The notes beneath the pieces were generated by a model. The model had not been told where the DNA came from. It was given only the letters and a program-made list of their open reading frames with translations, and searched no databases. Below, piece by piece: positions 1 through 9,001 of a stretch of 64,000 nucleotides of DNA. Source of the stretch: Streptomyces sp. WAC05374 (GTDB taxonomy: Bacteria > Actinomycetota > Actinomycetes > Streptomycetales > Streptomycetaceae); contig NZ_SMNQ01000018.1 in assembly GCF_004353505.1 (NCBI RefSeq), forward strand, positions 62,001-126,000, given 5' to 3'. The position numbers were made by a program, and so were the translations under genes. Numbering within the stretch: position 1 is the first letter of the stretch; each line of letters begins with the position of its first letter.

Positions 1-2884
1 CGGCGCGCCACGGCGAGGCCGCCGGGAGCCGTGCCGCCACGGCGAGTCCGCCCGCTCCCGCCAGCGCGGGCCACAGGAACAGGTACGACGCGCCGGGCAG
101 CACCACGGCCGTCAGCACCGCGCACAGCGCCAGCCACACCGTGACGGCCGCGCTCACCTCCGGGCCGGTGGCCCGCCGGCGCACCCGTACCGCCCACACC
201 CAGGTGACCACGGCCGCCGACAGCACGGCGGCGAGGGCCACCGGCCCGGGCCGGTAGGGACTGCCGAGGGCGAACCCGGTCCACTCCGGGCGCAGCCATG
301 TCAGGGCGGGCCACAGCGCGCTGCCCGCCGCGGCGGCCACGAGCAGGGCGAGCGGCAGGGTGGCCGCCACGGCGGCGGTCGCCCGCAGCCGCAGGGCGCC
401 CCGCCGCCGGGCGGCCACGAGCGCGGCCACCGCACCGGCGACGGCGAGCAGCGCGCCCGGCAGCACCAGGGACGCCGGGTAGCGCACCAGCAGGCCGGCG
501 AGCGAGAAGTACGTACTGTCGCCGCCGTCCGCGACGCCGCCGAGGTCGGCGCGGGCGAGGTGCCGGGTCGCGGCCAGGGTGGTCTCCCCCATGTCCTGGA
601 GGCTGTCGCGGCTGAGGGTGTCCAGACTGTCGCGCGGGGTGTGGTAGTTGGCGGAGCCCGCGATCACCGCGAAGTTCAGGCCGGTCGTCCCGGCGTCCCG
701 CAGCACCGTGAAGTCGGTGTCGTTGGGGAGCATGCCGTAGATCTCGTCGGAGAGCGACGTGGCCACCGGGACCCGGTCGCCGAGCGCCGCCAGCAGCTCG
801 CTGTCGCCGGAACCGGTCTGGAACATCACCGCCCGCCCCGAGGTGCCCCGGGCCTCCAGGTTGAGCACCACCGTGGACTCCGCCGCGCCCCGGTCGGCGG
901 CGACGAAGGCGCGGGCGCCCAGCATGCCGGGTTCCTCCCCGTCGGTGAGGAGGAAGGTGATGTCGTTGCGGGGCGCGGGCCCCGCCGTGACGGCCCGCGC
1001 GATCTCCAGCGCGGTGGCGACGCCGAGCCCGTCGTCGGAGGCGCCGTGGCTGGTCTCGGCCGAGTCGTAGTGGGCGACGACCAGGACGCGCCCGGTCGGC
1101 GCGGTGCCGGGCACGGTGGCGGCGATGTTCCGCGTCCACCCGACCATGGCCGCGCCCGACTCCGTGTCGGCCCCGGTGCCGGGCAGCACCCGGGGGGTGA
1201 GCCCCAGCGCGGTGAAGCGGGCGACGAGTTCGTCGCGTACGGCGTCGTTGGCGGCCGTGCCGACGTGGTGCGGGCGGCCCGCGACGGCGGCGACGTGCTC
1301 GTGGGCGCGGTCCGCCGAGAAGGTGCCGGCCGGGGCGGAGGCGGGCAGCGGGTCGGGCGTGGTCACGGCGCCGAGCGCGGTGACGGTGGCGGCGACGGCG
1401 GCGAGCAGCGGCACCAGCAGCCGGGGCAGCGGCCCGGTCCGCCACCACCCGCGGGGTGCGGGAGGCGGCGGGGCGGCGGGGTCCGCCACGGCCGCGGCGG
1501 CGGCTGAGCCCCCGTCACCGGCGGTGGCAGGGGCGGCCGTGGACGGGTCTTCGGTACGGGCGGGGGCGGGGGGCCGCGTGGACGTTGTCGTGTCTCCCAT
1601 GGGGCGGGGGCTCCTCGGTTCCTGGGGGGCGGCGGGGGCGTCGAAGGCTCCGGGCGGCAGCCGCAGCATCGCGACGGCGGCCACGGCGAGCACCGCCGCG
1701 GCCAGGAAGAACGGGGCACGCAGCCCCCACGCGGAGGCCGTCACCCCGCCGGCCAGGCTGCCCAGCGGGGACAGCCCGTTGACGACGAGCCGGTAGCCGC
1801 CGTTCACGCGGCCGAACAGCGCGGTGGGGACCAGCGACTGGCGCACCGAGACGGTCACCACGGTGACCAGGGACATGCTCGCGCCCACGACGGCCAGCGC
1901 CACGGCGGCCACCGGGCCGTCGGAGGTGCACCCGGCGACCACGAACGGCACCGGGCACAGGGCGAACGCCACCCGCAGCGCCCGCCCCCGGCCCAGTTGG
2001 GCGGTGACGCGCGGCGCGGCCAGCACCCCCGCGAGGCCGCCCGCCGCGACGACGACGAGCAGCACGCCGTACCCGCGCTCGCCGGTGCCCAGCACCTCCA
2101 GGGCGTACAGCACGGCGATGCCCATCACGGCCACCACGCTGAAGTTGAGCAGCCCGACCAGGAGGCAGACCGTGCGCAGCTCCCGCCGGTGCCACAGCCA
2201 GCGGACGCCCTCGGCGGTGTCGCGCAGGACGGACCTCGCGGTCAGGTCGCCGGCCCGGGGCGGGCCGCCCGGGTCCCGGGGGACGCGGACACCGCACACC
2301 AGCACCGCCGAGACGGCGAAGGTGAGCGTGTCGAGGGCGAACGGCAGGGGCCTGCCGAGGACGAACAGCGCGGTGCCGAGCGGCGCCCCGAGGAACTCGC
2401 TGAAGAGCAACTGCCCGCCCATCAGACGGCTGTTGGCCGTCTCGAGCGAGGTGGGCCCGGCCACGTCGGGCACGACGGCCTGCGAGAGGCTCTCGGCGAG
2501 CGTCGCGATCGACGTGAGCAGGAACGACACCACCGCCAGGACGGCGATGCCGACGTGCCCGGTCACGATGAGCACGACCAGGCACGCCATGACCACGGCG
2601 CGGGCCACGTCGCAGATCCACAGGGTCCGCCACCGGTCGACCCGGTCGGCCAGCGCGCCGGTGAACAGGCCGACGCAGGTCCAGGGCAGCTTGCCCGCCA
2701 GGGCGACCAGGGCGACGTGGAGCGGGTCTCCGGAGAGGGCGGCGGCGTACACGGCCATCGCCGCGATCCGGGTGCCGTCGCCCAGCCCGGAGGCCGTGGT
2801 GGCGGCCCACAGCCGCCAGAATCCGCCCGGGGCGGGGGCCTTGGCGCGCTCGGCGACCGGTGGGGCCGTGTCCGTGGACCGCAC
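1..2884 (-). CDS. MFS exporter fused in frame to membrane M28 aminopeptidase, 3' end outside window
   Basis: A GTG at 2884, four bases past the stop of the upstream NRPS gene, opens a frame that stays open to the window edge (961 codons). Residues 1 to about 420 read as a complete 12-helix major facilitator protein (GLFTGALADRVD near the N-terminus). A Pro/Ala-rich linker follows, then from about residue 429 an M28 peptidase: a membrane anchor, the zinc-site motifs AHYDS, SDDGLG, TDGEE and YHTPRDSLD, and several hydrophobic segments reaching the edge. M28 enzymes are di-zinc exopeptidases, mostly aminopeptidases. I infer export coupled to trimming of the peptide outside the membrane. An internal ATG at 1600 has GAGGAG ten bases upstream, so a separate M28 protein could also be made. 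A stop lost by sequencing error is the main alternative to a true fusion. The C-terminus is missing. Confidence 0.75.
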   Translation of the reverse strand, partial: MRSTDTAPPVAERAKAPAPGGFWRLWAATTASGLGDGTRIAAMAVYAAALSGDPLHVALVALAGKLPWTCVGLFTGALADRVDRWRTLWICDVARAVVMACLVVLIVTGHVGIAVLAVVSFLLTSIATLAESLSQAVVPDVAGPTSLETANSRLMGGQLLFSEFLGAPLGTALFVLGRPLPFALDTLTFAVSAVLVCGVRVPRDPGGPPRAGDLTARSVLRDTAEGVRWLWHRRELRTVCLLVGLLNFSVVAVMGIAVLYALEVLGTGERGYGVLLVVVAAGGLAGVLAAPRVTAQLGRGRALRVAFALCPVPFVVAGCTSDGPVAAVALAVVGASMSLVTVVTVSVRQSLVPTALFGRVNGGYRLVVNGLSPLGSLAGGVTASAWGLRAPFFLAAAVLAVAAVAMLRLPPGAFDAPAAPQEPRSPRPMGDTTTSTRPPAPARTEDPSTAAPATAGDGGSAAAAAVADPAAPPPPAPRGWWRTGPLPRLLVPLLAAVAATVTALGAVTTPDPLPASAPAGTFSADRAHEHVAAVAGRPHHVGTAANDAVRDELVARFTALGLTPRVLPGTGADTESGAAMVGWTRNIAATVPGTAPTGRVLVVAHYDSAETSHGASDDGLGVATALEIARAVTAGPAPRNDITFLLTDGEEPGMLGARAFVAADRGAAESTVVLNLEARGTSGRAVMFQTGSGDSELLAALGDRVPVATSLSDEIYGMLPNDTDFTVLRDAGTTGLNFAVIAGSANYHTPRDSLDTLSRDSLQDMGETTLAATRHLARADLGGVADGGDSTYFSLAGLLVRYPASLVLPGALLAVAGAVAALVAARRRGALRLRATAAVAATLPLALLVAAAAGSALWPALTWLRPEWTGFALGSPYRPGPVALAAVLSAAVVTWVWAVRVRRRATGPEVSAAVTVWLALCAVLTAVVLPGASYLFLWPALAGAGGLAVAARLPAASPWRA

Positions 2885-2888
2885 GGTG

Positions 2889-5800
2889 TCAGGTCCCGAG
2901 CTTCCGGGCGACCTCGTCCGGTGTCATGCGCTGGACCTGGCGGACGAGGGCGGCCACCCGGTCGACGTCCGTGCCCGCCTCCGCGCCCTCGGCGCGCATG
3001 AGCGTGGCCAGCGACGCGATGGTGGGGGCGTCGACGAAGAAGTGCAGCGGCAGTTCGAGCCGGAACAGCTCGCGGATGCGGGAGACCACGAGTGTCGCGA
3101 GGACGGAGTGGCCGCCCAGTTCGAAGAAGTCGTCGTCGATTCCGGGGTCGTCCACCGAGAGCGTCTCGCGCCAGATCCCGGCCAGGACCTCCTGGAGCGC
3201 GTCGGCGGGCGGTCTCCTCACCGCGGCGGCCACCGGCCCGGGCTCCGGCAGGGCCGCCCGGTCGATCTTGCCGTAGAGGGTGACCGGGAAGGCGTCGAGC
3301 ACGACGAACAGGTCCGGCACCATGGGCGAGGGCAGCACGCCCCGCAGGTGGGCGCGGAGCGCGGCGGTGTCGGGCGCCGGCCGGCCCGGTGCCGGGGTGG
3401 CGTAGCCGACCAGGCGCGGGGCGCCCGAGGGGCCCTTCCTGGCGAGCACCACGGCGTCGGCGACGTCCGGGTGGGTGCGCAGGGCGCTCTCCACCTCGGC
3501 CGGTTCCACCCGGAAGCCGCGGATCTTGACCTGGTGGTCGGTGCGGCCGAGGAACTCCAGCAGCCCGTCGGGGCGCCAGCGCGCCCGGTCGCCGGTCCGG
3601 TACAGCCGGGCCCCGGGGACGAACGGGTGGGGGACGTAGACGTCGGCGGTCTGCCCGGGGCGGCCCAGGTAGCCGCGGGCCACCTGGGCGCCGCCCGCGT
3701 GGAGTTCGCCGGGTACGCCGACGGGCTGGACGCCGCCGTGCTCGCCGAGCACGTACAGCTCGGTGCCCGGGACGGGCCGGCCGATGGGTACGGGCTCGGA
3801 GGCGGGGGCGGTGACGGTGTGCTCGGCGATGTTGATGGTGGTCTCGGTGGGCCCGTAGGAGTTGACGAGCCGGATGTGCGGCGCCTGGGCCAGCAACTGG
3901 TCCGCCAGCCCGGCCGGGAGCTCCTCGCCGGCGGCGATGACCAGCCTGAGCGCGGGCGCCGCGGCGGCGAAGCCGCCCCGTTCCAGCGCGGGGCGCAGCA
4001 CCGAGGGGACGAAGAAGCAGGTGGTGACGGTGTGCCGGGTGAGGACGCCGTACAGGTAGTCCGCGTCGGTGTGCCGGCCGGGTTCGGCGAGGACGACGGT
4101 TCCGCCGCAGTGCAGGGCGACGAGCAGCTCCCACATGCACGTGTCGGCGCTCAGCGGCGTCTTGTGCAGGACGGCCTCGTCGGCGCCGAGGGCGAACTGA
4201 GCGCACATGCCGGCGAGGCGCTCGGCCAGATTGCCCCGGGTGACCACGACGCCCTTGGGGCGGCCGGTGGAGCCCGAGGTGTACAGGACGTAGGCGCCGC
4301 CGTCGGGGTGGTGGGGGACGGCCGGCCGGGCGGCCGGGCAGTCGGCGGTCAGGGCGTCCAGGTCCTCGGCGTGGAGGGTGTCCACGCCGTCGGGCAGCCG
4401 GGCGGCGAGCGCCCCGCTGGTGAGGGCGAGCACCGGTGAGGCGTCGGTGACGATCCGCGCGAGGCGGTCGCTCGGGTGCTCGGACTCCAGGGGCAGCAGG
4501 ACGGCGCCCGCCTTGAGCACCGCGAGGACGGCGGTGAGCAGGGGCAGGCCGCGCGGCAGCAGGACCGCCACCCGGTCCTCGGGCCGGACGCCCCGGCGCA
4601 GCAGCAGGTGGGCCAGCCGGTTGGCGCGCTCGTCGAGTTCGCGGTACGTGAGGGAGGCCGGGGCGGCCGTGTCGGCGACGGCGGCGACGGCACCGGGGGT
4701 GGCGGCGGCGCGGGCGTGGAAGGCGTCGAGCAGGTCCCCCTCGGCGGCGCCGGGGGTGCCCCGGCCCGACCACTCGGCGACCAGCCGGTGGCGTTCGCCG
4801 GCGGTCGTCAGCGGCAGGTCGCACACGGCGGCGGCGCCCTCGGTGGCCACCGCGGCGGCCAGCACCTCGTGCACGGCGGTGGCGATCCGCCGCGCGGTTT
4901 CGGGGTCGAACAGGTCGGCCGCGTACGACAGCCAGCCCGTCAGCCCGCCGTCCTGGCCGGCGGCGGGCGCGAACTCCAGGGAGAGGTCGAGGTCCGAGCC
5001 GCGCTTGGGCAGTTCGAGCGTCTCGGTGCGCACCCCGGGCAGCCGCAGCTCCCGCGCGGGGACGTTGCGCAGGGCGAGGAGCACCCGCAGCAGGGCGGAC
5101 CTGCCGCTGCGGCGTTCCCCGCCCGCCTCGCGCACGATCGTCGGGTAGGGCACGTCCTGGTGGGCGAAGCCGTCCAGGGCGCTGTCCCGGGCGGTGCGCA
5201 GCAGGTCGCGGAACGAGCCGGTGGGGTCGACGGCCAGGCGCAGCGGGAGGGTGTTCACGAAGAAGCCGATGAGCGGCTCCCATTCGGGGCCGGACCGGCC
5301 GGCGACGGCGGTGCCGACGACGAGGTCGCGCTCGGCGGACCAGCGGTGCAGCACGGCGGCGTAGGCGGCGAGCAGCACCATGAAGGGGGTGGCGTTCTCG
5401 GAGCGGCCCAGCCGGCCGATGCCCTCGACGAGCGCGGGCTCCAGGTCGAGGCGCACGGCGGCGCCCTCGTAGGTGGGCTTCGCGGGGCGCGGGCGGTCGC
5501 CGGGCAGTTCGAGCGGCGGGGCGCCGTCGAGGCGCTCGCGCCAGTGGGCGAGCTGCCGTGCGGCGTCCGGGCCGGACAGCCACGTCTGCTGGCGGTCGGC
5601 GAACTCGGCGTACTGGACGGGCAGGTCGGGAAGGTCCGCCGGGCGCCCGTCGACGGCGGCGGCGTACGCCTCGGCGATCTCGTCGACCAGGACGCCGAGC
5701 GACCAGCCGTCGACGACGATGTGGTGGACGCACAGGACGAGCAGCCACGACCGCTCGCCGGGCACCGCCCCGCCGTGTTCCGCCCCGCCGGGGCGGGCCT

Positions 5801-6323
5801 CCTGGAGCTCCCACAGGGCGGCGCGCAGCAGCGGCGGCTCGGTGAGGTCGAAGGGGACGGTGGTGACGTCCTCGATGAGGCGCGGCACGTCGTCGGCGTG
5901 GGCGGTGCCGCGCACCAGCTCCACGGACACCTCGTGCGCGGCCCGTACGACCTGTGTGATCCCGCGCCCGGGGTCGGGCGCGAAGCCGGTGCGCAGCGAC
6001 TCGTGGCGGGCCACGACGGAGGCGAGGGCGGCGGCGAGGGCGTCGGGGTCCAGGTCGCCGTGCAGTCGTACGGCGATCGGCAGCAGGTAGTTGAGCGCCC
6101 CGGGGTCGAGCTCGTACTGGTAGTGGAGCTGCTGCTGGCCCGGGGAGGGGACGAAGCGTTCGGTGCCGCCGCCGCGCGGCAGGGCGGGGACGGGCGGCGG
6201 GGCCGCGGCCGAGGGGGTACGGGCGGCCAGGCGCCGGGCGAGCAGGGCGCGGCGCTCGGGCGACAGCTCCTGGAGGGTGCGCAGGAGGTCGTCGGTGGTG
6301 CGGGAGGTGACGTCCGCCATCAC
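2889..6323 (-). CDS. NRPS, one C-A-PCP module
   Basis: This 1144-residue synthetase has a condensation domain (about 55-490, motif HHIVVDG), an adenylation domain (about 510-1010, motifs YTSGSTGRPKG, SYGPTETT, YRTGD and the lysine in YGKIDR) and a carrier domain (LGGHS, about 1040-1110). Aligning to GrsA by eye, the specificity residues read D-T-W-F-I-A-S-I-N-K. I cannot match this to a known code; the I299/A301 pair resembles aromatic-activating domains. The N-terminus is helical, and the C-terminal tail (MTPDEVARKL) looks like a short docking motif for a downstream C domain. It starts at GTG 6323 or ATG 6320, overlapping the oxygenase stop, so the two are translationally coupled. It has no epimerase and no thioesterase. 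It probably adds one residue, perhaps one supplied by the oxygenase next door. Confidence 0.93.
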   Translation of the reverse strand: MMADVTSRTTDDLLRTLQELSPERRALLARRLAARTPSAAAPPPVPALPRGGGTERFVPSPGQQQLHYQYELDPGALNYLLPIAVRLHGDLDPDALAAALASVVARHESLRTGFAPDPGRGITQVVRAAHEVSVELVRGTAHADDVPRLIEDVTTVPFDLTEPPLLRAALWELQEARPGGAEHGGAVPGERSWLLVLCVHHIVVDGWSLGVLVDEIAEAYAAAVDGRPADLPDLPVQYAEFADRQQTWLSGPDAARQLAHWRERLDGAPPLELPGDRPRPAKPTYEGAAVRLDLEPALVEGIGRLGRSENATPFMVLLAAYAAVLHRWSAERDLVVGTAVAGRSGPEWEPLIGFFVNTLPLRLAVDPTGSFRDLLRTARDSALDGFAHQDVPYPTIVREAGGERRSGRSALLRVLLALRNVPARELRLPGVRTETLELPKRGSDLDLSLEFAPAAGQDGGLTGWLSYAADLFDPETARRIATAVHEVLAAAVATEGAAAVCDLPLTTAGERHRLVAEWSGRGTPGAAEGDLLDAFHARAAATPGAVAAVADTAAPASLTYRELDERANRLAHLLLRRGVRPEDRVAVLLPRGLPLLTAVLAVLKAGAVLLPLESEHPSDRLARIVTDASPVLALTSGALAARLPDGVDTLHAEDLDALTADCPAARPAVPHHPDGGAYVLYTSGSTGRPKGVVVTRGNLAERLAGMCAQFALGADEAVLHKTPLSADTCMWELLVALHCGGTVVLAEPGRHTDADYLYGVLTRHTVTTCFFVPSVLRPALERGGFAAAAPALRLVIAAGEELPAGLADQLLAQAPHIRLVNSYGPTETTINIAEHTVTAPASEPVPIGRPVPGTELYVLGEHGGVQPVGVPGELHAGGAQVARGYLGRPGQTADVYVPHPFVPGARLYRTGDRARWRPDGLLEFLGRTDHQVKIRGFRVEPAEVESALRTHPDVADAVVLARKGPSGAPRLVGYATPAPGRPAPDTAALRAHLRGVLPSPMVPDLFVVLDAFPVTLYGKIDRAALPEPGPVAAAVRRPPADALQEVLAGIWRETLSVDDPGIDDDFFELGGHSVLATLVVSRIRELFRLELPLHFFVDAPTIASLATLMRAEGAEAGTDVDRVAALVRQVQRMTPDEVARKLGT

Positions 6324-7078
6324 AGCCCCCGTCCGGTCTCGTCCGCGACGTGGTCGAAGTCGATGATGAGGACGTCGCGGTACGCGGGGCGCGCGGGGTC
6401 GACGGGTGTCAGGGGCGTCACGTCGTGCAGCAGCCTCCGGTCGTCCGCGAGGAGCTGGTCGCCGGGGCGGACCAGCGTGGTGGTGAGCAGCCGGGTGCCG
6501 TCCTGCGCGTACAGGGAGCTCTCGCCGCCCGTGACGTTGGTGCGCCCCACCAGCAGCGAGGTGACGAAGGCGGTGCCGTCCCGGTGCACGCCCTGCGGGG
6601 CGGGCCTGCCCTGCTGGTCGGGCGTGGTGACGATGCGGAAGGGGTGCAGCTTGACGTCCCAGCGGTGCACGCCCTCCACCCGGGAGAAGACGTCGCCGAG
6701 GGTGAGGACGAGGGCCCGGGTGAGCGGGTCGTCGCGGAAGGCGTCGGTGAGCGGGGCGAAGTGCCGCCGTACACCGCCGTTGAGCGGGTTGACCATCCTG
6801 GGCTGGTAGTACGGCCCGTGCGGCTGGGCGGTGAGGTCACCGGTCGCGGCGTCCAGTACGTAGTGGCCGTAGCGGCGGTGGCGGTAGGTCCCCCCGTCCT
6901 GCATGTACTCGTCGAGGAGGAGGTCGTCCCAGTGGCGGGCGTAGGCGTCCCAGTCCGGCGCGGTCGCCCCCGTCAGGAGCGACACGTCGGCCGCGGACAG
7001 CAGGTGACCGCCCCACGCCGACAGGTCGTCGACGGCCGTGGAGATGGCCGGAGGGTGAGCCGTGGTGCTTGGCGACAC
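6320..7078 (-). CDS. 2OG-Fe(II) oxygenase (2OG-Fe dioxygenase family, PF10014-like)
   Basis: This 252-residue protein shows an iron-binding facial triad, H165-x-D167 in GVHRDGTAF and H218 in LLHDVTPL. R229 or R234 is a candidate 2-oxoglutarate-binding arginine. The family includes free amino acid hydroxylases such as bacterial L-isoleucine dioxygenase, and the GVHRDG context fits it. As first gene of the leftward operon it probably hydroxylates an amino acid, or a carrier-bound residue, used by the NRPS that overlaps its stop. The start is GTG 7078, with AAAGGA nine bases upstream. The substrate cannot be read from the sequence. Confidence 0.85.
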   Translation of the reverse strand: MSPSTTAHPPAISTAVDDLSAWGGHLLSAADVSLLTGATAPDWDAYARHWDDLLLDEYMQDGGTYRHRRYGHYVLDAATGDLTAQPHGPYYQPRMVNPLNGGVRRHFAPLTDAFRDDPLTRALVLTLGDVFSRVEGVHRWDVKLHPFRIVTTPDQQGRPAPQGVHRDGTAFVTSLLVGRTNVTGGESSLYAQDGTRLLTTTLVRPGDQLLADDRRLLHDVTPLTPVDPARPAYRDVLIIDFDHVADETGRGL

Positions 7079-7230
7079 GACGTCAGGTCCTTTCAGTGGG
7101 CCGCGAGGCGGACATCCCCGGATGATCGGCCGGGCGGGGGCCGGCCGGGCAGTCGGGACATTGCCTGACTGCCGCCCGGTGCGGGTGGGGGTGCACCATC
7201 CGGTGACGATCCTGACGAGGAGGGTGGACG
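7079..7230. promoter_or_regulatory. Divergent promoter region of the NRPS cluster
   Basis: These 152 bases separate the leftward oxygenase operon from the rightward C-PCP operon, so promoters for both directions must lie here. I see no convincing sigma-70 pair. The clearest signal is the inverted repeat annotated separately at 7148-7173. The rightward start at 7231 is preceded by GAGGAGGG. Confidence 0.6.
7148..7173. promoter_or_regulatory. Candidate operator: GGCAGTC-N12-GACTGCC inverted repeat
   Basis: GGCAGTC (7148-7154) and its exact complement GACTGCC (7167-7173) are separated by 12 bases, about the centre spacing of a dimeric regulator site. The right part, TTGCCTGACTGCCG (7161-7174), matches 12 of 14 bases of TTGCCCGACTGTCG at 13423-13436, ahead of the isochorismatase gene. 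No regulator gene is in the window, so the binding protein is unknown. Confidence 0.4.
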
Positions 7231-8967
7231 GTGACGGCCGACGAATCGCTGAGCGTGGTGACGTCGTTCGCCCAGCAGAGCCTGTGGCTCCAGCACGAGC
7301 TGGACCCGGGCCTGTCGGCGTACAACATCACCGCGGCCGTGCGGCTGCGCGGGCCGCTGGACACGGCGGCTTTGGAGCGCGCCCTGAACACGGTGGTCGG
7401 GCGCCACGAGGCGCTGCGCACCGTCTTCGCCCTCGACGGTGACGTGCCCGTCCAGGTGATCGGCGGGACGGCGCCCCTGACGGTGCCGGTGACGCCGGCC
7501 CGGCCGGAGGAGGTCGGCCCGGTCGCCCGCGAGGTGCTCGCCGAGCCGTTCGACCTGGCGGTGGGCCCGCTGGTACGGCTGCGGCTGCTGCGGCTGGAAC
7601 CCGAGCACCATGTCGCGCTGCTGGCCATGCACCACATCGTCACCGACGGGGTGTCCTCGGCGATCCTGCTCGAGGAGCTGTCGGTCGCCTACGCGGCCGC
7701 CCTGGCGGACGCCGAGCCGCCGCTGGAGGAACTTCCCATCCAGTACGCCGACTTCGCGGTCTGGCAGCGTGACACGCTCACCGGCGCGACCCTGGAGCGG
7801 CTGACGGAGCACTGGTCCCGGACGCTGGCCGGGGCGGCCCCGCTGCGGCTGCCCACGGCACGCGACGGCGCGGCCTCCGGTGCGGACGGGACCGGGGGCC
7901 GGGCCGGGGGCGGGACCGGGGGCGGGACCGGGGGCGGGACGCACCACTTCACGCTTCCGGCGCCGCTGGCCGCCCGGCTGGACGAGCTGGCCCGCGCGGA
8001 GGGCGCGACGCTCTTCATGGTGCTGCTGGCCGCCTTCGACGCGCTGCTGTCGCGGTACTGCGCCCAGGACGACATCACGGTCGTCTCCCCGATGGCCGGG
8101 CGCGACCGCCCCGAACTCGAAGGGCTCATCGGCTACTTCGTCAACCCGCTGCTGCTGCGCACCGACCTGTCCGGCGACCCGTCGTTCACCGGGCTGCTGG
8201 AGCGCGTGCGCACCGGCTGCCTGGACGCCTTCGACCACCAGGAGCTGCCGTTCGAGCAGGCCGTCGAGGTGCTGCGCCGGCGGGGCCTGCCGGGTGCCGA
8301 GGCGCTGCGCTCGCAGGTGATGCTGGTGCTCCAGAGCGCCCGGCCCTCGACGTGGCGGAGCGCGGGCATCGCGTTCGAGCTGCTGCCCGTGGACGTCGAC
8401 AGCGCGAAGGCCGGCCTGGTCCTCGACGTGCGCCCCGAGCCGGGCGGAACCCTGCTCGCGGCCCTGGAGTACGCCGACGACGTGTTCGACGCGGCCGGTG
8501 CGCGGCGCCTGGCCGAGCAGCTCGCCGCGTTCCTGCGAGCGGCCGCCGAACGGCCCGGGGAGCGCCTGTCGCGACTGCTGGACGAGACGGTGCCGGCGGA
8601 CTCGGTGCCCGCCGCCCGCGAGGCGGCCGGGGCGGCCGGCGGGCCGGGCACGGCCGGGGTGGCCGGGGCGGCGGACGAGCCCGGCGTACCCGGGCGCGCC
8701 GTCGCGTACACCGCGCCGCGTACTCCGCTGGAGGAGGAGGTCGCCGCCATCTGGTCGTCGCTGCTGGGACGCGAGGACATCGGCGTCCACGACAACTTCT
8801 TCGACCTGGGCGGCCAGTCGCTGGTCGCCGTGCGGCTCGCGGCCCGGCTGCGGGACGCGTTCGGCGTGCGGCTGACGGTGCGCGACCTCTACGCCGACTT
8901 CACCGTCGCGGCGACCGCCTGGACGGTGCTGGAGCGTATGGCGGCCGAGGAGCCGGAGACCGCCTGA
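7231..8967 (+). CDS. NRPS C-PCP didomain without adenylation domain
   Basis: This 578-residue protein has a condensation domain (about 10-440, catalytic H134-H135-x3-D139-G140 in HHIVTDG) and a carrier domain near the C-terminus, with S530 in LGGQSL as the phosphopantetheine site. A Gly/Ala-rich linker joins them. There is no adenylation domain, so the carrier must be loaded in trans by another A domain or receive a chain directly. It is first in the rightward operon, with GTG 7231 behind a strong GAGGAGGG. The condensation domain carries a GGGT tandem repeat in a loop (see 7906-7940). Free-standing C-PCP proteins suggest a non-linear or trans-acting assembly line. Confidence 0.92.
   Translation: MTADESLSVVTSFAQQSLWLQHELDPGLSAYNITAAVRLRGPLDTAALERALNTVVGRHEALRTVFALDGDVPVQVIGGTAPLTVPVTPARPEEVGPVAREVLAEPFDLAVGPLVRLRLLRLEPEHHVALLAMHHIVTDGVSSAILLEELSVAYAAALADAEPPLEELPIQYADFAVWQRDTLTGATLERLTEHWSRTLAGAAPLRLPTARDGAASGADGTGGRAGGGTGGGTGGGTHHFTLPAPLAARLDELARAEGATLFMVLLAAFDALLSRYCAQDDITVVSPMAGRDRPELEGLIGYFVNPLLLRTDLSGDPSFTGLLERVRTGCLDAFDHQELPFEQAVEVLRRRGLPGAEALRSQVMLVLQSARPSTWRSAGIAFELLPVDVDSAKAGLVLDVRPEPGGTLLAALEYADDVFDAAGARRLAEQLAAFLRAAAERPGERLSRLLDETVPADSVPAAREAAGAAGGPGTAGVAGAADEPGVPGRAVAYTAPRTPLEEEVAAIWSSLLGREDIGVHDNFFDLGGQSLVAVRLAARLRDAFGVRLTVRDLYADFTVAATAWTVLERMAAEEPETA
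7906..7940 (+). repeat. 12-base tandem repeat, about 3 copies, coding GGGT
   Basis: The unit GGGGGCGGGACC is repeated almost three times inside the condensation domain gene, giving Gly-Gly-Gly-Thr repeats. It lies in a loop between the two halves of the C domain, about 60 residues beyond the substrate-channel region, and is likely a replication-slippage insertion. Confidence 0.85.
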
Positions 8968-9001
8968 CCGGGTCGAGGGACCCACGGACCTTTGGAGAGA
9001 C

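Noticed and set aside
560..1507. Long rightward open frame over the M28 region
   Set aside because: The leftward frame encodes all M28 zinc motifs and membrane segments; the rightward translation is low-complexity Gly/Arg/Val sequence.
7906..7940. CRISPR-like array
   Set aside because: Three contiguous 12-base units with no spacers, in frame inside a condensation domain gene.
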